Made by a program: the position numbers and the translations under genes
Shown: in pieces, positions 1-9,400 of the stretch
Layout of the letters: every line of letters begins with the position of its first letter
Numbering within the stretch: the first letter of the stretch is position 1
Assembly: GCA_029880325.1 (NCBI GenBank)
Contig: JAOUOP010000019.1
Coordinates: forward strand, 1 to 64,000
From: Myxococcales bacterium
GTDB lineage: Bacteria; Myxococcota_A; Polyangia; Polyangiales; JAFGIB01
Length of the DNA: 64,000 nt
Direction: 5' to 3'
The notes under the pieces: model-generated
The model's input: only the letters and a program-made list of their open reading frames with translations
The model's database searches: none
Told to the model about the DNA's origin: nothing

Positions 1-85
1 GTAAATTCAACGACTTACGCGGCCAGACCCGGCCCACAGGGTGGCGGCCGCCGGCGGAGGCATTTTCGCCGCCACCCTGGGCTAC
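1..85. repeat. IS66-associated non-coding scrap with inverted repeat
   Basis: The first bases contain a hairpin in which gggtggcggc near position 40 pairs with gccgccaccc near position 80. The segment from gtaaattcaac onward is recognisably related to a second copy at 2361-2445: both share ttcaac-N-actt, a ggcc/ggccc block and the string ggcggccgccggcg. It lies directly upstream of transposase remnants, so it is probably internal or flanking IS66-type DNA. That origin is inference; the similarity between the two copies is seen directly. Confidence 0.5.
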
Positions 86-107
86 CTCCCCACACACTCC
101 CGCGGGA

Positions 108-666
108 GTGCAAAGTGAAATGGCTCACACCCCAATCTTGGACGCCGGCGACGGATCCGTCCGATTCACGCCAAAAAAGACCAAGATCAAGGTGCTGGTC
201 GACCGGCATTTCGAGCTGTGCCGCAAGCACGAGGACTACGCCCTCGGTGGCACACCGCTGGTTTCGGCCATCGGCTACTCGCTCAACCAGGACCAAGCCC
301 TGCGGCGCTTCCTCGACGATGGCCGATTGCCGGCGACGAACAACATCTCCGAGAGGCACCTGCGCAGGCCCGCCAGCGGGCGCAAGCGGTGGCTCTTCGG
401 TGCCAGCCAGCAATGACGGGGCCGAAGTCAACACGCTCTGCACGACCCTGATCGCCAGCTGCCACCTGCACGAAATCGAACCCGAAGCCGACCTCCGCGA
501 CCTGCTCTGCCTGTTGCCCGGCTGGCCCAAGAACCGCGTCCTCGAGCTGGCCCCCTGCAACTGGAAGCAGACCCTCGAGCAGCCCGAAACTCAGCAGCGG
601 CTCGCCGCCCATGTCATGCGGCGCACGATCCTCGAGTTCGACAAAATCCATTCCCCACGAGCGTAG
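108..666 (+). pseudogene. tnpC: IS66 family transposase, C-terminal remnant with frameshift
   Basis: This is the C-terminal third of an IS66-type transposase (family length about 500 residues). The recognisable block reads NQDQALRRFLDDGRLPATNN, followed by SERHLRRPASGRKRWLFGAS, which matches the conserved DGR.P.DNN...R.LRP...GRK.WLF region that includes the last catalytic Glu. After LFGAS the frame breaks. The DNA at 404-411 reads cagccagc, and removing one cagc restores the downstream frame (SNDGAEVNTLCTTLIASC and onward to the natural end near ILEFDK). A 4-bp tandem duplication therefore explains the frameshift. The N-terminal two thirds, including the first catalytic Asp residues, are absent, so the element cannot transpose by itself. 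Confidence 0.85.
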
Positions 667-692
667 GGCGTTCGTGGGGGGCGGGGATGAAC

Positions 693-712
693 GTGCTCCC
701 TCGAACGCTTAC
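693..712 (-). repeat. Probable IS66 right-end inverted repeat
   Basis: Read on the minus strand this is GTAAGCGTTCGAGGGAGCAC. IS66-family ends typically begin with GTAA, and the position, about 30 bp past the transposase stop, fits the right terminus. The next gene's stop codon lies 7 bp further on, so the element ends almost exactly at the 3' end of the phosphotransferase gene. No matching left terminus was identified. Confidence 0.5.
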
Positions 713-718
713 GGTCTG

Positions 719-1609
719 CTAGCGCCGCGCCGTCGCCGCCCACTCCACCCTCGTGAGGTCGGGCGCCCGGCCCGGGCCGGCGTCCTCGACGTCCCAGGCC
801 GCGCTCAGGGTCGCGCCGGCGTGGGTCCAGCGCAGGATGTGCTCCTCGTCGAGCGGCGTCTCGCGTGCGAGGCGTCTGGCGCGGGCCTGCAGCCGCGCGA
901 CCGGGTCGTCGCAGTCGAGGCAGTTGAGCATCAGCGGCCAGACCTCGTAGCCGGGATCGCCCACGGCGCCCTTGGGGTCGATCACGACCCAGCTGCCATC
1001 GCCGCGCTGCAGCACGTTGTACTGGTGGTAGTCGCCGTGCATCAGCTTCACCTGCCCGTCGGGGGTGGCGGCCTGCAGCATGCGGTCGGCGTGCTCCAGA
1101 TGCTCGGCGAGCGGCGTGGGGGTGCCGGACTCGAGCAGCTTACGCACCGCGCGCCCCCAGCGGCTCACGGTCCAGAAGGTGGCCTCGTCGGGTGGCGGGC
1201 ACCACAGGGCCTGCATCCTCTCCGCTGCGATGGCCATGGCGCGGTCGTCGTCGTCGAGCTCGGAGAGCGGTCGCCCCGGATCGATGCGCTCAAGCAGCAG
1301 CGCGCCCAGCTCCGCATCGGCGTCGAGCAGCACGGCCATGCCGCGCCCGGCGAACTGGCGCAGCGCCGCGATCTCGCTGCGTAGCTCCTCGAGTGGCACG
1401 CCAAGCTTCAGCACCAGCGGCTCTGCGCCGCGGCGCACGCGCGCGACGAAGTGATAGGAGAGGTCTTCGTAGAGCGCTTCCAGCGTCAGCCCCCACTGTT
1501 GCAGCACCCGCTCGAGAATCCAGTGGAAGTCCTCGGCCCAGCGCGGTCCGGCCTCGCCGAAGGCGCCCAGGTTGTCCACCACGGCCTCTGGCAGCTCGAC
1601 GCGGGGCAT
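719..1609 (-). CDS. Aminoglycoside/hydroxyurea-type phosphotransferase, APH(6)-like
   Basis: A 296-residue kinase-like phosphotransferase. The catalytic loop is LMHGDYHQYNVL and is followed by VVIDPKGAVGDPGYEVWPLM, the DPKG version of the Mg-binding DFG motif found in the APH(6)/hydroxyurea phosphotransferase family (PF04655), which phosphorylates streptomycin or hydroxyurea with ATP. The N-lobe Lys is in PLVLKLG. Length matches the family and no frameshift is seen. The substrate cannot be told from sequence: chromosomal homologues in soil bacteria often have unknown substrates. The gene sits between an IS66 remnant and a methylase pseudogene, so it may belong to a transferred segment. An intrinsic role in toxic-metabolite detoxification is as likely as acquired resistance. 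Confidence 0.85.
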   Translation of the reverse strand: MPRVELPEAVVDNLGAFGEAGPRWAEDFHWILERVLQQWGLTLEALYEDLSYHFVARVRRGAEPLVLKLGVPLEELRSEIAALRQFAGRGMAVLLDADAELGALLLERIDPGRPLSELDDDDRAMAIAAERMQALWCPPPDEATFWTVSRWGRAVRKLLESGTPTPLAEHLEHADRMLQAATPDGQVKLMHGDYHQYNVLQRGDGSWVVIDPKGAVGDPGYEVWPLMLNCLDCDDPVARLQARARRLARETPLDEEHILRWTHAGATLSAAWDVEDAGPGRAPDLTRVEWAATARR

Positions 1610-1679
1610 GGCGAGACCTTAGTGCGCGCGCGAGTGGATGGCACGAGCGATCCCTCGACCCGCCCTAAAAAAATCCGAA

Positions 1680-2300
1680 TTTCAGACTACACGGCAACCG
1701 CCGCCCATCAGCGGGTCACCAGGCGGGCCGGCGAGGCGCTTCGACAGGAGCTCAAGGCCGACCCAGGCTTCCCGCCCAGCCACGCTATCGAGAAGAAGCA
1801 CCGGTCCGACACGCGCTTGACGGACTACGGCGACCGGCAGTGGTCCCAGCTCTTCAACGACCGCCAGCTCCTGCACCCTGGTCACCTTGCGCGTGAGCTC
1901 AAGACGCTCCCCGACGACCAGCGCCGCGCTATCGGGCTCACGTTCAGCAACCACCTCACGACGAACTGTATGCTCACGTCCTATGCGGCCGGCTGGCGAC
2001 GTCTCACACCCCTCTTCAGCATCAGGGCGTTCCGGCACGTGCCTCGCTCTGAGCGATCGAGCTGAATCCGTGGCTCGAGGGCACGGGCCGCGGCACCTTC
2101 CCAAATGCGATCCGGCAGGTGCTGCGCGCGTCGGCCTTCGCCAGGCACCGAAGGGGCCCGCGCGCCGGGGCGGCTTCCGTGAAGTCGAGGCCGTAGCACC
2201 GACGATTGCGCCCAAGGTGTTCAGCGGCAACGCGCGCGAGCTGACCGAGGTCGAGTCGAACTCTGTCGACATGGTGCTCACCGACCCTCAGCGACGATGA
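1680..2300 (+). pseudogene. DUF1156-type adenine-specific DNA methylase relic, truncated at the DPPY motif
   Basis: Three reading frames placed end to end give one protein: LFNDRQLLHPGHLARELKTL, then NHLTTNCMLTSYAAGWRRL and PLFSIRAFRHVPR in the first frame, IELNPWLEGTGRGTFPNAIR in the second, and AVAPTIAPKVFSGNARELTE ... SNSVDMVLTDP in the third. This is the middle part of the large Zn-ribbon adenine-specific methylases (DUF1156 type). Frameshifts fall near 2052 and near 2145. The sequence ends at LTDP-Q-R-R-stop, exactly where the catalytic D-P-P-Y should be completed, and is followed by an IS66-like scrap at 2361. The C-terminal catalytic half and the N-terminus are gone. DUF1156 methylases occur in restriction- and defence-type loci, but nothing else of such a locus remains. 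Confidence 0.75.
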
Positions 2301-2360
2301 TACGAGGCGCAGTCACGGCGCCACCCCACAACGCAAGCTCCGAGCCCAATTGGGGTACCA

Positions 2361-2445
2361 GTAATTTCAACCACTTGCGGCCCGAAGACAGGCCCTCGAA
2401 GCGGCGGCCGCCGGCGAGAGGGTGGCGGCCGCCACCCCAGCGCGC
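2361..2445. repeat. Second copy of the IS66-associated scrap
   Basis: Begins gtaatttcaaccactt and contains ggcggccgccggcg followed by gggtggcggccgccaccc. It aligns with the first 85 bases of the window with scattered mismatches and small gaps. It follows the broken end of the methylase relic by about 60 bp, so it probably marks the transposon junction that truncated that gene. The rest of 2301-2597 shows no gene or structure I recognise. Confidence 0.5.
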
Positions 2446-2597
2446 CCGTCAGCGCATCGAAAAATCGTTCTGGCGTGCAGTTTCGGTAGCCCGCCGTGCT
2501 GTAGGGAGGCGGAATCGTGGGGGATTGGGGCCTCAGCGGTGTAGGCAGCCTGGCATCCGGTGCCGATATGGCTGACACTGGGGGTGCCTAACGATAC

Positions 2598-3265
2598 CTA
2601 CGGTCCACGACAACTTCTTCCAGCTGGGCGAACAGCCGGAATCTCCACTCGGCTGACACCATCCAGGTAGTGGCCGACGCCTTTGTCGCCACACTGCAAG
2701 AGGTCCTGACGCACTGTCGCGGGCCAGAGGCGTGGGGCGCTGCGCCAAGTGACTTCCCAGGGTGTACGCTCAGCAGGGAGCAGTTGGACCTGCTGTACAC
2801 GCGAAGTACGGAAGCGCTCTACCCCCTGTCGCCGATGCATAAGAGCTTGCTCTTTCACAGTTGGAAAGATGCGAAATCCGCCGCGTATGTCTTGCAGGAA
2901 ACAAGGGAGATTGAGGGAGATGTTGACATAGATGCACTGGAACGAGCCGCGGCTCTGGTGGTCAATCGGCACGAAGTCACGCGTGCCAGCGTCGTCTACG
3001 AAGGACTCGCAGAGCCGTTGTTGAGGGTCCATCGCGAAGTCGATCACACTTGGCAGCGGCGGGACTGGACGGGGCGAAGCGAGCGCGAGCAAGAGGTGGA
3101 GTTGGCGGCGCTGTTGGAGCACGATCGGAACGAGGGGTTCGATTGGGGCTCGCCACCCCTGCTTCGTGTGCACTGCATCACGCTGGGACCGCGCAGATGG
3201 CACATCGTTTGGACGTGCCATCATCTGGTGCTTGATGGATGGTCCTTCTCCTTGGTCTTCCAGGA
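2598..3265 (+). pseudogene. Nonribosomal peptide synthetase relic (PCP scrap, end of E/C domain, N-half of a condensation domain)
   Basis: At about 2606 the frame reads VHDNFFQLG, the usual entry to a peptidyl-carrier core, but the GG[DH]S attachment Ser is missing. In another frame the sequence continues SRNLHSADTIQVVADAF, then THCRGPEAW and APSDFP, the standard C-terminal end of an epimerisation/condensation domain, then YPLSPMHKSLLFHS, the start of a new condensation domain. The catalytic HHxxxDG is present as HHLVLDGWS near 3220. Homology stops right after LVFQE. A full module is over 1000 residues; only about 200 remain, with an internal deletion and no start signal. The frame stays open into the following lipoprotein gene, which makes a misleading 521-codon ORF. 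Confidence 0.8.
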
Positions 3266-3277
3266 ACCAGCGCCGAC

Positions 3278-3294
3278 CGGTTTGAAATCGCCGC
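3278..3294. repeat. 17-nt motif shared with 31638-31654
   Basis: The string cggtttgaaatcgccgc occurs here and again at 31638-31654. The five bases before it (ccgac versus ccgat) match with one difference. This copy lies 75-90 bp before the start of a lipoprotein gene; the other lies in the divergent spacer between cysK and an outer-membrane protein gene. A shared promoter-proximal element is possible. Both copies also encode DRFEIAA in one frame, so a common ancestral coding scrap is an alternative. Confidence 0.4.
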
Positions 3295-3368
3295 TCTGGT
3301 TCCCATCCCGGACTGGATGGCGGGCAAAGGCTACATGTCGCCTTTGTTCGCCCCGTCACAACCGCCCT

Positions 3369-4235
3369 ATGATTACGAGCATGACTTTTCTGAGATGGTT
3401 CGTGATCCTGGGGGTCTTGCTGAACGGTTGCTCGGGCGGCGACGAGGGTGATACCGAGGGCGGTGCGAACGCCGCCGGGAGCGGTGCAGAGGACGGCCTG
3501 CCAGCATCATGCCAGAACGGCAAGCTCGACTTCGGCGAGGCCACGATCGACTGTGGTGGCAGCAAGTGCGCACCTTGCCCGGTGGGCAGCGAGTGCCGCC
3601 TCGGATTCGATGAGGACTGCGTGAGCAATAACTGTCAATGGTACCTGGACGAGGCCGCGGACAGCTTGATCACGCGCTGCGTCGACCCGGGCTGCATCGT
3701 CGATGGTTTCACCCTGGTCTGTAGCGGCGGCGCGGGCAGCGGGGACGGCAGTGATGGGGCCTCCGGCGCGGGCTGCACGCGCCAGCTCAGCGGCATCAAC
3801 TCGAGCTACACCGAACAGATCGTGCCGGTGGTGGGCGACGTTCCAGCCATGCCGGCCATTCCTTCGGCGCCGCTGAAAATGAGTGACGGAAGCTGCGCCC
3901 TGCGCACCGACTGCAGCAGTCCCAGCGCCTTTACCCTGACGCTCTCGGGGCCGGATTCATGGACCGCAAGCCAAGCCAACATCGGCGAATTCGAGTGGGG
4001 CTTCGAGCGCGGTGACGACTGCCAACCCATCTTCGAGGCCAGCATGAACCCGAGCACCGGCGCGATGTTCAACATCTACCAGCTCTGGTTTCTCTACCGC
4101 TCGGGGACCCGCAGCGTCGACTTCCAGAACGTCAGCCTGATGAAGGGCACGATGATCGTCCTGTCCGACGGCAGCCTGGACTCGGTCGGCGTGCCCAGCT
4201 TTGAGGCCGGGGTGAATTTTAGCTATCGGCCTTGA
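3369..4235 (+). CDS. Cys-rich secreted lipoprotein
   Basis: A 288-residue predicted lipoprotein. The signal peptide MTFLRWFVILGVLLNGC ends in a lipobox, so export and lipid anchoring at about residue 21 are likely. It is followed by a Gly/Ala linker and then CQNGKLDFGEATIDCGGSKC and PCPVGSECRL...DCVSNNC, a Cys pattern frequent in myxobacterial lipoproteins. The rest is rich in Ser/Gly/Asp with no domain I recognise. Two in-frame ATGs (3369 and 3381) are possible; I give the first. The open frame continues upstream through the NRPS relic, but the signal peptide shows that the real gene starts here. Function unknown. Confidence 0.75.
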   Translation: MITSMTFLRWFVILGVLLNGCSGGDEGDTEGGANAAGSGAEDGLPASCQNGKLDFGEATIDCGGSKCAPCPVGSECRLGFDEDCVSNNCQWYLDEAADSLITRCVDPGCIVDGFTLVCSGGAGSGDGSDGASGAGCTRQLSGINSSYTEQIVPVVGDVPAMPAIPSAPLKMSDGSCALRTDCSSPSAFTLTLSGPDSWTASQANIGEFEWGFERGDDCQPIFEASMNPSTGAMFNIYQLWFLYRSGTRSVDFQNVSLMKGTMIVLSDGSLDSVGVPSFEAGVNFSYRP

Positions 4236-4315
4236 GTCAGCGCCTCGGCGCTATCGGACCCGGCGAAGCACAGGTGCCACTGGCGAAGCTGGGCGCCGCA
4301 CCCCCACCCGGCCGC

Positions 4316-6460
4316 TCACCCTCTGCCCGTCGCCCCCCTACCACCCCAAAGCTCAGCCTGAAGACCCGACGCCCGTCGCACCGAGCGCCCGAGCGCCTCG
4401 ATCAAGATCCCGCGCTCACCCACGAGCATCACCCGCCGCCGCGCTCGTGTCACTGCGGTGTAGATCAACTCGCGCGTAAGAATCGGGGAGCTGTGGCTCG
4501 GTAGCATGACGAGCACTTCGTCGAACTCGGAGCCCTGGCTCTTGTGGATCGTCATGGCGAAGACGGTCTGGTGGCGGGGCAAGCGGGCCGGCGCCAGGTA
4601 GCTGATACCGGTGGCTTCGGCGAAGGCCGCCAGGGGTTCGCCGTCGGGGCCGGGCACGATAAGGCCCACGTCCCCGTTGAAGCGGCCGAGCAAGGCGTCG
4701 TTTTCGCCGATCAGGATGGGGCGGCCCATCCAGTGCTCGACCGAGGCCCGCTCGCGGCCCACGGGCGCGGCCCCGCTGGCAGGACGCTGTCCCAGCAGCA
4801 GCTGCTCCACGCGGCGGTTGATGGCTTCCACTCCCAGGGGGCCTTCGCGGTGGGCGCAGAGGATGCGAAAGCGGTCGAAGCTTTCGAGGGCAGCGCGGTG
4901 GTGGGCCTGTCGCGATTGCCCTTCTTCAGGGCCGGCCTGCAGGAGTGTTCGCACGGGTCCGTAGGCCTCGAGGATGCGGGCTTCGAGTTCGTGGCCGAGT
5001 CGGCCGCTGTGGGGGGCCTCAGGCGGGGACAGCAGCGAGACCTCGCGCTGGGCCGCATCGGCCGGCACCTCCAGAAGCGATTGCAGGGCGCGCCTGGGCT
5101 CGAAGTCTGGGGCGAGGACGGCGCGGGCAAAGCGACCGATACCGCTTTCGGCGCTGAAGCGGCGGCTTCTGTCGAGCTGCACAATGGCGTCCTGGGGGCC
5201 AGGGTCGTCCAGGAGTGAAATGTCCGAAAGGGTTTCAAGGTCGATCCCGGCCTGCTGCTTCAACTCCCGGACGAAGGCGCGCGAGAGTTCGAGGCGGCCG
5301 GAAATGGTGGGACCGCAGAGGTCGGAAAGCACGGTGCCGGCCTCGACCGAAGCGAGCTGGTGTTGGTCACCCAGGAGGATGAGGCGGGCGCCCGGGGCGA
5401 CGGCATCGACCAGTTTAGTCATCAACGCGAAATCGATCATGGAGGCTTCATCGACGATGATGATCTGCTGGCGCAGGGGGCGGTCGGCGTGGTGGCGAAA
5501 GCGAGTGGGGTTTGTGGGGTCGTAGCCGAGCAGACGGTGAATCGTGCTGGGGACCAGGGATCCCAAAAACGCGTTGAGCTGCTGCACTTGCCCCGGGTGG
5601 GGCAAGGCGGCGGCGGCTTGCTCCAAAAAGCTTTCGAGGCCGCTGCCCAGCGCCTGCTGCATGCGCGCGGCGGCCTTGCCGGTGGGGGCCGCCAGGGCGA
5701 CGCTGGGGCCGGCAGCATCGCCCGCGTTTTGGCTCAACCACTGGGCGTAGAGGAGCGTGAGGATGGTGCGAACGGTGTAGGTCTTGCCGGTACCGGGGCC
5801 ACCGGAGATGATGGTCAGCCCCCGAAGCAGGGCCATGGCGGCGCCGAGCTGCTGGCGATCGAGCGGGGAGGTGCCTCGAGGGGTGTCATGGGCGGCGACG
5901 CCAACGGCGTCGGAAGCGCCGCTCGGCCCGTAGAAGGCGCGCAGGCCGCGTTGTAGCAGCGGGGGATCGGAGAGCCCACAGGGCTGCCGCACTCGGCTCC
6001 TGAGCGCCACTGCCAGGCGGCGCTGGTAGGTGAAATAACGGTCGGTGTAGAGCACTGCGGCGTCGAGTACGAAGGGGGCGCTGCGGTCTGCTGTGCCGGG
6101 GCGGCGGATGAGCGGGCTTTGGTCGATACGGGCGAGCCAATCGCCGAGGTGCTCGGGCCACGGCAGGGTCTCGAGGACGGTCTTGTCGCGCTCGGCTTCG
6201 AGGTCGACAAGACGCCTCAGGCCTTCGCGATCCGAAAGGTCGATGCAAATATGACCACGCGTTGGCGCCATGACCGCGAGGCAAAGTGCCAGCACCACGT
6301 CCGGATCCCGTTCATCGCAAAGCGCGGCGAGGTGGTCGACGGCGTGCAGGGCCAATGGGCTCACAACGCCCTGGATCCAAAAAGGCAGCAGGCGCGCGGC
6401 AAGGGCTTGAGCACCCGAGCGCTCGAGCAGGATCGGGAAGTCCTGGGCATCGGGGCTCAT
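4316..6460 (-). CDS. recD: RecBCD enzyme subunit RecD (exonuclease V alpha chain, 5'-3' helicase)
   Basis: A 714-residue SF1 helicase that would act with RecB and RecC in processing double-strand DNA ends. Walker A is GGPGTGKT at residues 220-227, Walker B is IIIVDEASMID, and the C-terminal helicase motifs are AMTIHKSQGSEFDEV and ELIYTAVTRARRR. The N-terminal extension that contacts RecC in other species is present. The ATG overlaps the recB stop as ATGA, so translation is probably coupled. A longer open frame upstream was rejected because it would run into recB. It is the last gene of the operon and converges on the lipoprotein gene with an 80-bp gap. Confidence 0.95.
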   Translation of the reverse strand: MSPDAQDFPILLERSGAQALAARLLPFWIQGVVSPLALHAVDHLAALCDERDPDVVLALCLAVMAPTRGHICIDLSDREGLRRLVDLEAERDKTVLETLPWPEHLGDWLARIDQSPLIRRPGTADRSAPFVLDAAVLYTDRYFTYQRRLAVALRSRVRQPCGLSDPPLLQRGLRAFYGPSGASDAVGVAAHDTPRGTSPLDRQQLGAAMALLRGLTIISGGPGTGKTYTVRTILTLLYAQWLSQNAGDAAGPSVALAAPTGKAAARMQQALGSGLESFLEQAAAALPHPGQVQQLNAFLGSLVPSTIHRLLGYDPTNPTRFRHHADRPLRQQIIIVDEASMIDFALMTKLVDAVAPGARLILLGDQHQLASVEAGTVLSDLCGPTISGRLELSRAFVRELKQQAGIDLETLSDISLLDDPGPQDAIVQLDRSRRFSAESGIGRFARAVLAPDFEPRRALQSLLEVPADAAQREVSLLSPPEAPHSGRLGHELEARILEAYGPVRTLLQAGPEEGQSRQAHHRAALESFDRFRILCAHREGPLGVEAINRRVEQLLLGQRPASGAAPVGRERASVEHWMGRPILIGENDALLGRFNGDVGLIVPGPDGEPLAAFAEATGISYLAPARLPRHQTVFAMTIHKSQGSEFDEVLVMLPSHSSPILTRELIYTAVTRARRRVMLVGERGILIEALGRSVRRASGLQAELWGGRGATGRG

Positions 6461-9400
6461 GGCCTGCGCTCCTGCGCGCCCGCGGGGCCATCGAAGACCG
6501 CGTCGAGGGCTTCGATCACCTGACGCGGGGGCTTGTCGAAGAAGCAACCATGGCGGCGGCCGGCTTGCTCGGGGGTGTCCGCTCCGACCATACCGCGCAA
6601 GAAGAGGTAGTACACGCCGCCCACGTCGCGCTCGTAGTCGTAGGCCTCGCCAAGGCGCAAGCGTAGGTAGCGGTGCAGAACCAGGGTGTAGAGGTGGTAC
6701 TGCAAGTAGTAATCGTGCTGCTCCATGGCCTGACGCATGGAAGCGTGGTCGTAATCATGAATGCCCGAGCGTCCGGAATTGGCGCCGCCGAGGCGATTTG
6801 ACTTGTAGTCGACAACGAAATAACGCCCGTGGTCGGCGACCGGATGACGGAAGATGAGATCGATGCGGCCGGTCATGAAGCCGGCGAGTTCGCCGAGGCC
6901 CCCGAGTCCCCGGAGGTAGTCGGCGCGCAGCGCCGGATCGTCGGCGGGGCGCGCGGCCAGGGCCTGCACCAGCCGCTCGGAGGGCACGGGACGATGGCCG
7001 CGACCGCGACGAAAGGCGCTGCCGCCAGCGACCGGGAAGTCGAAGCCGAGTTCGTCGAAGCGCGCCTGCTGCGCGACATCACATAGGCGCGCGGAGCCGA
7101 GCACCGCGCCCAGGGGCGTGCGCAGGACCTGCGTGAGCGCCGTGGTCAGCAGCTCGAGCCAGCGCGCGGTATCCATGCCGTGACTTTGCAAGGTGGCGCC
7201 GATGAGCGCGCGCAGGGGCTCGGGGCCCTGCTCGGGGGGACGCTCGGGCAGGGCCCAGGTGAAATCGGCGTGCTCGAGAAGGGTATGCAGAAAGATGCCC
7301 GTGTCGCGTCCAGCCGGAAAGCTTGCAAGCGGAAGCGGCGAGGCCTCTGCCTCGGCAAGCGCAGAAGCGAGCGCGGGTGGCTGCGCAAGGTCCTCCAGCA
7401 CAGCGAAGGCGTCGACGTCGATGCCTTCGCGCTCCTGCTCGGCCAGGTGCGTGGGTCTGTGGCGGGTGAGATCGGTGTAGCTGCTGCGGCGCCAGATGGA
7501 ATCGAGGCCGTCGCGCTCGAAATCGCGGGTGCAAAGCTCGGGGGCGGCATCGGTGGAAGCCGGCAGGCGCAGGCCCCTGGGTGCAGCTGCAGAGCTCAGC
7601 GAAATATGGCCATTGGAACTCGATGCCAGCTGCTGTAGCTCCCAGAAGCGCGCCTCGCCGTCACCGTCGCAAACGCGCGCGGTCGCGATTTCGATGCGGT
7701 CGGCGCCGGCTTCGAGGTTCTCGCCAGCGTGAAAGACCGGCGCCAGTGCCGAGTGTTCGAGCCCCTCGAGATGACCCACATGCACCACCGTGCGCAGACG
7801 CGCCCGCGTGAGCGCCACGTAGAAGAGGCGGATGGCTTCTTCCTGGGCTTCGCGTACGGCGCGGCGGTGGGTCTGTCGCCGCGCGTCGGGGGCGCGCAGG
7901 TCGCAAACGCGGGCAGCCGGGTCGGCTTCGCCGGGGGCGACCAGGGCCGCTGCGCTGGCCTGGGGCAAACGGCTCCAGAAGGAGAAGGGCACAAAGACGA
8001 TATTGAACTGCAATCCCTTGGCCTTGTGCACGGTCATGATCTGGACCGCGTCGCCGTCGGTCTCCAGCCGCAGCTCGAGACGCTCGGCCTGCATTTGGCC
8101 GCGCTCGGACTCGTTGCGCAGCCAGGACAAGAGCCCTTCCAGACCCAATCGGCCGCGGTGCTCGGCCTCGTGCAGCAGCTCGGCCACGTGCATCAAGTTG
8201 GTCATGGCGCGTTCGCCGCCGCGCTGGGCGAGCAGGCGCGGGGCGACCCCTTCTTCCTCGAAAGCAAGACGCACAGTGGCCATCAGGCCGTGGCGGCCGT
8301 GATGCTCGCGCCAACGGGCCAGGCGAGCGACGAAGCGATTCCACTCGGCCAGGGCTTGTGGCGCTTCGGCATCCAGGGCGCGGATCAACTCCGCATTGCG
8401 GCCGAAGAGATCACTGGTGGCCACCACGCGCGCGGCACGGTCGTCGCCCGGGCTCGCCAGCGCTTGCAGCCAGTGCAGCAGGTCCTGGGCCTGCTCGGAG
8501 CCGAGCACGCTGTCGGTGCCCTGCAGCACCGAGGGCACCGCGGCCTCGGCCAATGCCGACGACAGCGCGCGCGCCTGCTGGCCGGTGCGCGTGAGAATGG
8601 CGATGTCGCCCGCGTGCAGGGGTCGAAAGCCGTCGCCGTCGCTGCCCTCGGCGCCCGGGTCCTCGATGCGCAGGGGAGACTGCAAGAGTTCCACAATCTC
8701 GTCGGCCACCGAGGCGGCCAGGCGCGGCACAATGCGATGCCCCGAGACGGCCTCGTCGTCGCCCTCGCGACCTTCCAGGCTGGCATCGACGAAGCGCAGC
8801 TGCAGCGGGGCGCTACTGGGCAAAGACCATGGGCGACCGGGAGCGAGGCGATCGCCCTTTTGTGCGGCCTGCACGCGCACATAGTCGATGCCTTCGGCGC
8901 CGAAAAAGCCTTCGCGCGCCATCATGTGATTGAGCGCTTCCACGTAGCGGGTGTCGGAGCGGTAATTTTTCTCCAGCGTAAAGACGCGTTCTTGAGCGGC
9001 GCGCTTGGCCTCCAGATAGACGTGCACGTTGGCGCCGCGAAAGCCGTAGATGGCCTGCTTGGGGTCGCCGATCAAAAAGAGCCGCTGCTCGGGGCCGGAG
9101 AAGAGCGTCTGGAAGATGGCCCACTGCTCGGCGTCGGTGTCTTGAAACTCGTCGATCAACGCCACCCGCAGGCGCTCCCGGACCGCTTCGATGAGCGCGC
9201 GGCGGCCGGCGTCCGTGGCCTCGCGCGCCAACACGCGCGACAGTCCTCCCATCAGGTCGGCGAAGGATTGCACGCGCGCTTGCTCACAGCGGGCTTCGAA
9301 CTGCTGACGCACCCAGCGCGCGAAGCGCGCGCGCTCGTGGCCGACGCGGTCGGGGATGAACGCACCGAGCGCAGCGATGGCGTCGAGGGCGGGATGCTCG

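Noticed and set aside
2601..2650. VHDNFFQLG as evidence of a functional carrier domain
   Set aside because: The attachment Ser motif is missing and the frame changes directly after it, so only a scrap remains.
2670..4235. A single chimeric NRPS-lipoprotein gene
   Set aside because: The signal peptide and lipobox at 3369-3431 define a separate gene; the upstream part is a truncated domain without start signal.
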